From: Elymus sibiricus
Taxonomy: Eukaryota > Streptophyta > Magnoliopsida > Poales > Poaceae
Direction of reading: 5' to 3'
Assembly: GCA_039707655.1 (NCBI GenBank)
Contig: CM077672.1
Span: 356,048,031-356,112,030 of the forward strand
Length of the DNA stretch: 64,000 nucleotides
Positions 46,650 to 56,443 of this stretch are shown one piece after another; position 1 is the stretch's first letter, and each line of letters opens with the position of its first letter. The notes under the pieces were generated by a model, which was given only the letters and a program-made list of their open reading frames with translations, was not told the DNA's origin and did not search any database. The position numbers and the translations under genes were made by a program.

Positions 46650-47857
46650 CTAAGCTGCTTCTCCTCCCCGTGCCTCCCTCCTCACTCCCGCACACCCAGA
46701 TCCCCCCTCTCCCCCGCGCCGCGCCATCGCCTGTCGCCGTCGAGTCCGCCGCCACCACACGTCGAGGGTGAGCTCCCCCTCTCCCCCTCCTCCTCCCCCT
46801 CCCTCCCGCCTCCCCTCCTTTCTCTCCCCTCCGCCTTCTCCCCTGTCTCTGACATCTCTCCCGTCCGGCAGCGCCCGCCCGCGACCACCAGGAGGAGGAG
46901 GCCCGCCGGAGACCACCAGGAGAAGGAGGCCGAGCTCGTCCCCAGGAGCACCACGACGTCCCCGTCCCCGTCCCCGTCCTCGACCACCAGGAGGAGGAGG
47001 AGGCTCGCCGTCCCCGTCCTCAACTCCGTGATCCAGTCCCACCGCCGCGACCTGGTACGTCCGTCCGCCGCCCATCGAGTTCCCCAATCTGTCAGCTAGT
47101 GAGTGTGTTGAACTTCTGCAGAACTGAATCTTTGTACTCCTCTTTAATTCAGATTCAATGTGTAGGAAGTCATGTGTCATATCTATGTCTGAATTGTTCC
47201 AGTATGTTGATATTCCGTGGAAATTAAATGGATGGAAGCCTGGCTCGATTTCTGAATTTGGGTGGTACCAATGATGCATTTTAAATTTTGTTGCGATTTG
47301 TGATTGTTTGAACTTATCTGGTAATGCATTCTGGGCTGCTGACCGAAATGAAAAGTGCACAATGTTCTAGTATATTGTGAAGAGGGCAAATTTGTTTGTG
47401 GGTGGGTTAATTCAAGGACGTAGGATTGATGCAAAATGTCCGTTCAAGAGATACTCTGTTTATCTTGTCGTATCTTATATTCCAAACATTCTAGGGTCTT
47501 GAAAGTGCATGTAAAAGAGCAACCATTTGGGCTTGCTGCTCTGTTGTGCCTATATGTAGGCCTTTTTTGTGCAGGTACAAAAAATTACCCCTTTCTCCCG
47601 AAATGTCGATTAATTTCCGTTTCGGTTGAGAATGGGGTCCTAAGTCAAGAAAATTAGCAAAGGTCATGCCGAATTTTTCCGTGAATTCGTGCATGAACTT
47701 TGTTAATTTTCTTGACCTAGTGCACTTAGTTTGGTGGCAGAAATATACTGGACAACATTCATCTTTTCTAGAAATGCTCAACCAAATGCCAAATGCCAAA
47801 TACTACCCTGATCTCATCCAATAACTCTAGTAGCCTTTTTTCCTATTTAGAGCGAAC
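46650..47857 (+). promoter_or_regulatory. Leader of second gene: GC-rich 5' exon and ~800-bp intron
   Basis: A C-rich, CpG-rich stretch (46650-47054) resembles a plant 5' UTR exon and ends CGACCTG/GTACGT. An acceptor TCCTATTTAG ends at 47850, seven bases before the ATG at 47858. The intron (47055-47850) holds a foldback at 47644-47716. Exon assignment is inferred from splice motifs only. Confidence 0.5.
47644..47716. repeat. 25-bp foldback in the second gene's intron
   Basis: Arms 47644-47668 and 47692-47716 are inverted repeats with two mismatches around a 23-base loop. Confidence 0.75.
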
Positions 47858-50800
47858 ATGGCCGACAACGATGAGGTCGGCGGTTCGGGCGGCAAGCCAT
47901 TCTGGGAGCTGTCCCAGGAGATGGAGGGAGACCCTCACCGCTATGAGGACGCCGCGGAAGTCACCGATCCCGACTACACAACCCCTAGTGGCGTCGGGGA
48001 TGACACCACTGATGGTGCCGCCGAGGATGCCACCACTGATGATGGCGGCGCATGCACAGATGGCAGCCAACCGAAGAGGCAACGGAAGGACCGGCGCCCG
48101 AACGTGCTCGGCACCGTCAAGGAGGAATTTACTGAAGTGTCCTCCGAGGGGCATCCAACGGCGCCCAAAGAAATAGTCAAGGGGTACGCGGGACAGCTTG
48201 GGTGCATTCTCCGGAGCACCGTCTCGATGAACACCGAGAACCTAAGGCATCGTGACCGAGGGAATTTGCGCAACCTCCTCTTCACGAAGCGGCACGAACG
48301 ATACAAGTTCCCCGGTGACTTCGGAAACACACGGCTCTCAGGGAATAAAGTGAACAGTGCCGCCCTCACGAAGATGAGCAAGGCCCTGGCTACTTGGAGA
48401 GGCGCGGTGAAGAGCATGATTGAAAAAGGTGATAGTTATGAGAAGATCAAGGAGAAAAATTCTTCGATCAACGAAGACGACTACCGGGAGTTCAAGATCA
48501 ACTGCGAGAGCAACGCATCCGGGGAATCAAGTCAGTGGGGGAAAGATATGCGGGACTTGAACTTAGGGGTCCACAAACTCGGTCCCGGCGGTTACAGAGT
48601 GGCGGAACCTATATGGGACAAGGAGGACGCGGAGCGTGCCGAGCAAGGCCTACCGCCCCGCTTCGAGAAATACCGTGACAAGCAGACCAGGAACTATGTC
48701 AGGGCCCGGTACAAGATTGACCCGGTAACCAAGGAGCTTACCACGGATCCGAAGACCAAGGCGCTTGAGCGTGTTCTGGTAAGGAATACACCCCCGCGTA
48801 ATTAGCTCCATATGGTTGCATTCTAATTAATGAAGCCAAATTTCTAAATGGTTCATGTTCCTTCCGCAGGACACTGAAAGCAGTAGCGCGGGGTCGTCTC
48901 AGAGCTCCCCTTTCGACACCCCTTTAAATAGGGCGTTGAACATAATGAAAAACAAGGATAAGCTCAGTAAGCCGTCGTCAGCTGGTCGTGTGGCCGGCAA
49001 AGGCTTGTCCACGAAATGGTCGGAATACTATACCACTGGGCGAAAGGAGAGAAAGACCAGCTCGGAAAGCCAGCAGCGCGAGGTTCAACAACTCAAGGCA
49101 CAAGTGGCGCGGATTCCGGAGATGGTCGAAGAGCAAGTGCGAGACCAACTGGGAGCGACGATCACCGCCATTATACCTACCTTGGTTTCTGGGCTGCAGG
49201 CGTGGGTGGCGGGCGGCCAACAGGGGCCGCCCCCGATTCCCAGCTTCACGGGCAGCAACTCGCGCAACGCGCCGACGGCACCATTGGCGTCTTAGGCGGA
49301 GGCGGCATTGGTGTCTCCCGCGGCGGCGCCATTGGTGTCTCTGGCGGAGGCGGCATTGGTGTCTCCCGCGGCGGCGCCGGCATTGCAGCTTAATGCACCC
49401 GGGTGTGGGAAGAATACGCTGGCCGGCACCTCGGCAGCAAGCGGCCCCTCCGTCAATTGCACGCCCGCCATTGGCGGTGCCTCGACATTAGCCGAGCTCG
49501 ACGCCATCACGGTAACTAATTAAGCCTCTCGGCCGATGACTTCATCTCCTTGCCTTTGACTGAGCATCCCTGACGCCCTACATGTTTTCGCAGGGCGCCG
49601 CCGACGTTCCATGCACTCTCCTGCACTTCGTGGGCGGCGACTTGATCGATGTCGCCAAGGCCAGAATCGTTCAACCGGGCAGCCACGTGTTCCACGGTAA
49701 TCCGATGCCACCCACCATGTATAGGGTTCAACTGGTTCGGGTGCTGCGGGGCTGCGACGACTTGTTACCTCCGTTTCGACCCGCTGGGGCCGACGAAGAC
49801 GATGTGATGACCCTCAGCGCCTGCTTAAGCTCGCCCCTGCTTTGGCCGAAGAGCCAGATTCGTTTGGGGGCGGGGGACACCACCCCACAGACAACACCGC
49901 CAGTCGTGCCGGCGCCAAGCCATGGCAAGACCGCCGCAACGCTACCGGACATGCCGGACATGCATATGGCACAGGATCCGGGCATGCATATGGCACAGGA
50001 TCCGGACGACGACGACGACGACGACGGTACATTTACCAAAGTCGATAAGTACTTCAACGAACATGGGTGCGATGACGAATTCTTTGGGCCTCCTTCTCAA
50101 GAACCCAACCCTGCAAAAGACGATCGCGATCTACCTGGTAGCGCGGAGAAACCCAATTGCAACATGCATCGTCTGGCGTTCAGTTCTCAGGAGACGCCTC
50201 CAGCTGCCGCCTTCACTGAGCCTCAGATAGCCGAGGTGCGAAATATTATCAGCCCCAACACACTCAAGAAGGCGGTCTCTCAGCAGAACTCGATCCCATT
50301 ACAGCAGAAGAAGAAGGGATGGAAAAGAAAGATTAAGGGTGCGAGCCAGCCGGCACCGAGTAAGATCCGTGCTCAGGACGGGCCACCTTCACCTAAGGAT
50401 ATCTCGAGGAGGGTGCATGTGGCGGGTAGGCCGATGCTACCGACTAATCTGCTCAATGCTGCAACCGGTGCTATGCGGAGTCTGCATGACAGTGTTCTTT
50501 CTTTGGAGAAGCGGCGTCTCCGAGAGAATGATGTGGCATACCCGGTTTTTGTGGCCAAGGTGCCAGAGGGCAAGGGCTTTGTCGATAGCACCATCGGGGG
50601 TATGATCGTCCTGCGGTTTGATGGCATCTTCGCTATGTTTAACCTTCATCCGCTGCACTACACCTTCATTCGGCTATTTTCGCTCAGTATGGAGATGCGG
50701 ATCATTAGAGACAAGACTCCGAACATCGTGATAGTCGACCCCTTCTACATGCGTGCCAAGATCATGGGCAGCGCTGGGGACCGGCAAGTCGCGAGTTCAT

Positions 50801-51524
50801 ACCTCGAAGGCGAATTCTGGCGAACCCAGATAAGGATAACTTCCTCGTGACTTACTTTCCCGAGTAAGTCATCCCCTCATCGCCCCGTAACATATGATTT
50901 CTTAGATTTCGATCGTTCTTTTTTTTCCTAACATTCCGTGTTTTGTGCAGTGACACACATTGCACACTCATCCTCTTAAGCCCGAAATATTCCATGGCCA
51001 CGTATTTCGACTCGGACCGTCAGTTGAAGAAAGACTACACAAATATCAAGAAAGTTCTTGATGATGTTCTCCCCGGCTACGCCAGATCTGGAGGCACCTT
51101 CAGCAGGCCAATTCGTAGGTACGGTAAGCACATGTTCGCCCACAATACGACGTTCCCCTGCGTCAAGCAGCCGCCTGGCGGTCAGAAGGATGCCTACTAC
51201 GCCCTCCATCACATGCGGGCGATCGTGCGGGACCATAATCACCTTCTGCTACCAAATAATCTCAAAGATTGGGCTGCAAGCTTGTCGGCAATCCAGGACA
51301 CGGACATCAGACAAGAATTCTTTCGCATCCAGTCGGAGTTTGCGGAAATCATCCATCAAGATGTCCTTCGTACCTTGGGGCAGTTCTACCTTAAATATCA
51401 ACCGTCCAACAGTGAGATAGAAACAACGCTACAAATGCAGGCTGACAACGACCGCGATTTCATGACCATCACGATAAACGGCGGCTTCATCCACGCTCCG
51501 GTCCCTGAGTTGAGTCGAAAGTAG
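47858..51524 (+). pseudogene. CACTA-2 second gene: TNP-like protein with Ulp1-like pseudo-protease C-terminus (four exons, two lesions)
   Basis: Exons 47858-48778, 48870-49511, 49594-50863 and 50951-51524, all with GT/AG introns of 82-91 bp that keep phase. Exon 1 has a basic KRQRKDRR patch and a domain like plant Ptta/En/Spm-type DNA-binding proteins (FTKRHERYKFPGDFG...WGKDMRDL). Exon 2 has a coiled-coil-like segment, then an Ala-rich tandem repeat. Exon 3 has an Asp-rich run and a basic patch (QKKKGWKRKIKG), then the block shared with CACTA-1 (VAKVPEGKGFVD, LRFDGIFAMF, IVDPFYM). Exon 4 resembles Ulp1/C48 (HCTLILLSP, TYFDSD, CVKQ) but has Asp (51189-51191) at the catalytic Cys position, in DAYY. 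Lesions: TAG at 49293-49295 and loss of about one base near 50820. Confidence 0.85.
49270..49395 (+). repeat. Ala-rich coding minisatellite in second gene
   Basis: Alternating 24-bp coding repeats (LVSPAAAP and LVSLAEAA types). The stop at 49293-49295 sits where the sister repeats have CTG (Leu), so it fits a TTG-to-TAG change. Confidence 0.8.
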
Positions 51525-51733
51525 TGATGCTATGTAGTTCTGAAATATCGATTAGCTCTCTAGTTTGGACAGTCGTTCAACTTATATGTAATCGATGCTA
51601 TTTATTAGTAGGACCACGAATCGTGCTATTAATGTGTTGCTTTTCTCTTCCGATCCTTTTGTTGCATACTTATATATTGCTTATGTATTGTCTGTGAATT
51701 GCTACTAACGTTTTGTTTGTCTAGTGCATAGAG
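51525..51733 (+). other. Spacer between second and third CACTA-2 genes
   Basis: AT-rich and non-coding. Ends with an acceptor-like TTTGTCTAG, then GTGCATAGAG-like bases before the ATG, paralleling CACTA-1. Confidence 0.4.
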
Positions 51734-51988
51734 ATGCCGTCGTATGTCGTGTACAAGGGTAAGGTTCCCGGAGTCTACGACGACTGGGAGGAGTGTCGGA
51801 AACAGGTTTACCGTTTCAGCGGTAACAGTTACAAAGGGTACACCACTAGGGCGGAGGCGGAAGCTAGATATGCGCACTATCTAGCGGGAGATAGGAGGGA
51901 GCGGAGGAGGAACCGGATGAAGACCAGTTTCATCGCGATGATGCTCATCGTGATGACCGCAGCTCTCTTCTATGTGATGGTAGTTTAG
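51734..51988 (+). CDS. Small tail-anchored protein with RNase H1-type hybrid-binding domain
   Basis: 84 residues, intact. Residues about 3-50 (YVVYKGKVPGVYDDWEEC...GNSYKGYTTRAEAEARY) match the RNase H1 N-terminal hybrid-binding/viroplasmin domain. An Arg-rich linker (GDRRERRRNRMK) leads to a C-terminal hydrophobic helix (FIAMMLIVMTAALFYVMVV). It is homologous to 1523-1783 of CACTA-1 and in the same place after the pseudo-protease gene. It has no RNase H catalytic domain. It is the only CACTA-2 gene without a lesion. Hybrid or dsRNA binding at a membrane, perhaps the nuclear envelope or ER, is an inference. Confidence 0.75.
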   Translation: MPSYVVYKGKVPGVYDDWEECRKQVYRFSGNSYKGYTTRAEAEARYAHYLAGDRRERRRNRMKTSFIAMMLIVMTAALFYVMVV

Positions 51989-52240
51989 ATGATCGATATC
52001 GACTTGTAATGTGAAGACAAACTCGCTACTCGCGGTCTCGAGACTTGTAAATGTTCTAACTTTGTTCGGTCTTTTGAATTCGGAGACTAGCTAATATGAT
52101 GAATTGTATTCGGAGACTAATCTTCTATTGTATTCGATGAATCTGCTGTTTATATGTTGTGCTGTCTATATTCTGTGCAGTAATATATTTTGTAACCTGC
52201 GCAAATATCAGAAATGAAAAAAAAAATTCCTAATATTCAT
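51989..52240. other. CACTA-2 3' spacer
   Basis: AT-rich DNA between the small gene and the 3' subterminal repeats, probably 3' UTR. No features recognised. Confidence 0.5.
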
Positions 52241-52553
52241 ACTAGTGGCGCACCATACAGCACATTAGTGGCGCACTGCTATAAAAAATACTAGTGGCGC
52301 ATTATCTATTAGTGCGCCATTAGTAACCCAGAGCACAAGGTAAATATGGCCCCCTGGAGGCATACTAATGGCGCACCGTGGGACTTACTAATGGCGCACT
52401 GCCTGGTGCGCCACTATAGTCTGGTATACTAATGGCGCACCAGGGGTGCGCCATTAGTATATGTTACTAGTGGCGTGATGATAGTGGCGCACCTGTAGTG
52501 CGCCATTAATGGCCAAAACAGGTGCGCCACTAATAAGCCTTTTCCTAGTAGTG
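52241..52553. repeat. CACTA-2 3' subterminal repeats and terminus
   Basis: Dense TAGTGGCGCACC/GGTGCGCCATTA motifs in both orientations lead to the right TIR ending CCTAGTAGTG at 52553. Confidence 0.88.
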
Positions 52554-52644
52554 GAGTGTGTATGCGTGAGAGAGGGGTCTGGAGGGGTATTGTGTGTGAT
52601 GGGTGTAAAGAGTTGATGACGAGTGTGGGTGAGAGAGACCTAAA

Positions 52645-55600
52645 TGTGCTAAAAAGTTGAGAGGGTTACGGCAAAAACTGGATGAACTTCATGTACCAAC
52701 TGGACCATCTCATTCGAAGTATCAAGGTTTCAGACGAAAACTCATCAGTTACAAAGGCATTTCATTTTTTAAACTTATTTCAACTCCAGACTTTTTGTGC
52801 ATTCAATATGCACCATTCAAAGCCACATCCTCAAATTTCAACCCTTTCTAACTTCATTTGCTATTTTTCATGCATTTAATGATTTTTTTGAGCTAAATGA
52901 CCCTGAAATTGAAAAGCACTACAAATGAACTCTGAAAAGGTTGAAACTTGGCATGGTATCATCATTTCACCCACATAGCATGTGCTAAAAAGTTGAGAGG
53001 GTTACGGCAAAAACTGGATGCACTTCGTGTAGAAACTGGACCATCTCATTCGAAGTATCAAGGTTTCGGACGAAAACTCATCTGTTACAAAGGCATTTCA
53101 TTTTTTAAAACTTATTTCAACTCCAGACTTTTTTCGCATTCAATATGCACCATATTACAACATGTTAAAATCTACAGAAAGAACTAACTAAAAATAATAA
53201 AAACAACAATGAAATGACTAAAACAACTATATAAGCAAAACAGTACTGTTTTAATTAAAATCCTAATTTAAATTATTCTAAAAATTACCAAATAAATCTT
53301 ACTGCGACAACAATCTCACATGTGACTAGGAGCAAAAAGAATTAAATTAAAAACTATTTTTAAACTCAAGTTATTCACAATCTAGGGTTTGAAGTAAATT
53401 TGAACAAATTCAAATTTAAACCATTCAAATTTGAAAACTAATGGCACAAACAGAAACTAGACAAAATTTTGAATCTAATGCAAAAAGAATCACTCAAAAA
53501 CATCAAATATCCTAAAAGATATAACCAATTTAAAAATGAAACTAAAAACAGAAAACAAAAGGAAAAACAAAAAAGAAACTTTCAGAACCCCTTTAGTCCC
53601 GGTTGGTGTCTCCAACCGGGACTAAAGGTCTAACCTTTAGTCCCGGTTGGAGACACCAACAGGGACTAAACCTCAACCCCTTTAGTCCCGGTTGGTGTCT
53701 CCAACCGGGACTAAAGGTCTAACCTTTAGTCCCGGTTGGAGACACCAACAGGGACTAAACCTCAACCCCTTTAGTCCCGGTTGGTGTCTCCAACCGGGAC
53801 TAAAGGTCTAACCTTTAGTCCCGGTTGGAGACACCAACCGGGACTAAAGGGTATCGCCCCTTTAGTCCCGGTTGGTGTCTCCAACCGGGACTAAAGGTCC
53901 CATTTGAACCGGGACTGATGCCTACCGAGCTCCGACCGGCACCGTAGCCGCTCGACCCGGGACTAATGCTCAAATTAGTCCCGGTTCGTAATGCAACCGG
54001 GACTGATGCCTACCGAGCTCCGACCGGCACCCTAGCCGCTCGACCCGGGACTAATGGTCAAATTAGTCCCGGTTCGTAATGCAACCGGGACTAATGTGTA
54101 GATCGAGCTTGGACCAAAGCCCTGTTTTCTACTAGTGGTTCTCAGAGCCTATTTAGATGTTGCGTAGCTTGGCGCTCTATTTAGCGAGTCAGAAAATTAT
54201 AGGTTTTGGGATGTCGTTGCTTGGATAAACTTTGTGGTTGAATGTTGGCTTTGTTTTATACATCTTCTTGGTCGTTCAACCTTATGTGATGTATGTGTTG
54301 TGTTCTAGGATTGGTTGTCGGGTTGGCTTTCGTTCGGCTGCTTGATGCGTCGGCTGACATGCATTGAATGAGGCAATGAATGAGAGCATATGGACTATGG
54401 TTCTCGTGCGCCTAGGGATGCTGCAGTCGCCGGGTACGCCTCTATGCAGACGCAGCTCGAAGAGGCAGGGAGATGGCTATCCATCCCATCACACCGCAAG
54501 GGTGCTGTCCACCCATTTCGTACGGTCCTATCTGGTGTTTTGTGCCGTCCAGTGGGCTCCAGTCGTGGTCGTTGGCTCATACATAGTTTAGGATCGAGCT
54601 GGTTATTTTGAGCGGCCGCCTATAGAGAGGGGAGCCCCAAGATGGAGAGAAGACTTTCGCCGGGCATACAGTGATGGGCCGACTAGGCTGTGTGGTTGGT
54701 ACAGATGTTGCGCCCTGAGCAATGGAGATCGTTCACCATGCCATCAGACTGCTGGAGTCACATCCACACATGTGGACGGTCTTTTATGTCGGTTTGTACA
54801 ATGCAGCCGACTCCAACCACGAATGTTGCCTGATACATAGTCGAGGGTTGAACGGCTAGCTTTGGGCGCCCGGCTAGAGAGAGGGGATTGGCGAAAAGGA
54901 AAGATGGCTTTTGCCGTGTACAATGTAGCGGGGCGGGGCAGGCTGTTCTTCTCGTTGCGTCCTGGTGTCAACTGACTCCCGGAGCCTCTACGGTGATCCT
55001 AAAGAAAAATTTCCTAAACATAACCTAAGACTCCTCGTTAATCCTAGGAAATCACCTAAACATAACCTTAGGATCATAATTATATGGTTAAGATTGCAGA
55101 CATGTGTGAAATTCATATGCCACTTCTACATAGTAAGACATCATTGACAACTCAGAAAGCCCATTATAAACAGATATCCATGTCGTCTGCTTAGGTGGGT
55201 CGGTGATCAAGGCCCTCCACAGCCGTCCAAGGAACCGTCTGCGAAAGAACATGCACAGTCATCTCACAATATGAGATAAAATGAATAACACAAATCACAG
55301 GAGGTTTTATAGAATGGCCATCTGGAATAACGCAGATCATAGGAGCATTTGAGTTTCAAAGGTGGCTGCCAAAATCCTTGAAGGTACAGGTGTTTCACAA
55401 CGTCTACTATGAGCTGCTAATGTACTGTCTTCATTTTAATTGCTTCCGGTATGACAAGTCAGATTAAGCATGGAACACAGTTTGGTATCTATTCTATTCT
55501 GACTCAAACATAGCCAAAAAGGTTCTACAGGAGTAGCATTGGTTATCATGGTGCAAAAAAGCCCATTTAGCCATGCATCTAGGTTTCCGTTGCCTCCCAA

Positions 55601-56443
55601 TCCTAGCTAGCTCGCGATTTTCTTACGGACCCTAGCTACGTTGCTCAATGGTAAGGTGCATCTGTAACTCCAACTCCAATTCCTCTTGACCCATACCGGT
55701 TTAGCCCGCGACTCGGTGCTGCTTTTACAATGCCATGGTACGCAGGCAGCCAGCAGGCATGTGTCGTGTCTGTCATTCAGTGCCAATGGATGTATCTAGA
55801 CGTTTTTCAGTGCTACCTACATCGGTTTGAGCGACGGTTGATATGGGACGAGGGAGTAGATGCTAGCCTAATCAGATTGAATGTTCACAACTGTGGTTTT
55901 CCGTTTCAACAATTTTTTAAAATCACAAAATTCCAAAGGGAAAATAGAGTTTTTGGACGTTTTAGACGTTTTTAGGGTTTAGGGCTAGGGTTTAGATTTC
56001 CAAGTTTAGGATAATGTTTTAGGGTTTGAACCTTTAGTGTTTACTGTTTAGAATAGAGTTTCGGACGTTTTAAGTCCCGGGTTTAGGGTTTTTAGGGTTT
56101 AGGTTTTTTAGGGTTTTTTATTTGTTTTAAATGATATTTTAAAAGATTTTGACATTATAAAAGGAAAAAAAGTTATCAGATTTTTTTTAATTTGTTTTAA
56201 ATTATTTTTTAAATGATTTTTAAATAAATTTTAAATGAGAGCGATGGTGAGCCGGGTGAGTGAGTGTGTGTGTGTGAGAGGGAGGGGGTGGAGTGAGAGA
56301 GGGGGGAGATGGAGGTGGTAGAGAGACCGCATCATAGATATAATTAAGGGGGAAGTGTGTATGCGTGAGAGAGGGGTCTGGAGGGGTATTGTGTGTGATG
56401 GGTGTAAAGAGTTGATGACGATTGTGGGTGAGAGAGACCTACA
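52645..56443. repeat. Array unit 6
   Basis: CACTA part to 54137 with an expanded hairpin block and a doubled GATGCCTACCGAGCTCCG segment; flank to 56443 with about 75 bp missing near 54439. The hairpin region resembles unit 8, while later flank variants (TCATTGACAACTCAG, GAACATGCACAG) match unit 7. Confidence 0.9.

Larger units (their letters stand above)
41590..52553 (+). mobile_element. CACTA-2: full-length CACTA element with transposase and accessory genes
   Basis: TIRs CACTACTAGGAAAAGGGCT (41590-41608) and its complement (52536-52553, one base shorter) are flanked by GAG (41587-41589 and 52554-52556). Other units read GGGGGGAGTGTGTATGCG across the site, so the insertion is exact and is later than the array unit. 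Order: 5' subterminal repeats, transposase gene, tRNA-like relic, internal subterminal-type repeats, second gene (TNP/Ulp1-like), small hybrid-binding/membrane gene, 3' subterminal repeats. Four coding lesions are seen. Confidence 0.96.
38121..52644. repeat. Array unit 5, interrupted by CACTA-2
   Basis: CACTA part to 39303 with the shortest hairpin block; flank 39304-41589 resumes at 52554 after the insertion. Without the 10,964-bp element and its 3-bp duplication the unit is 3557 bp. Confidence 0.92.

Noticed and set aside
46650..47360. Pro- and Gly/Arg-rich frames on both strands upstream of the CACTA-2 second gene
   Set aside because: Low-complexity CpG-rich leader DNA read in either direction; better explained as a 5' UTR exon.
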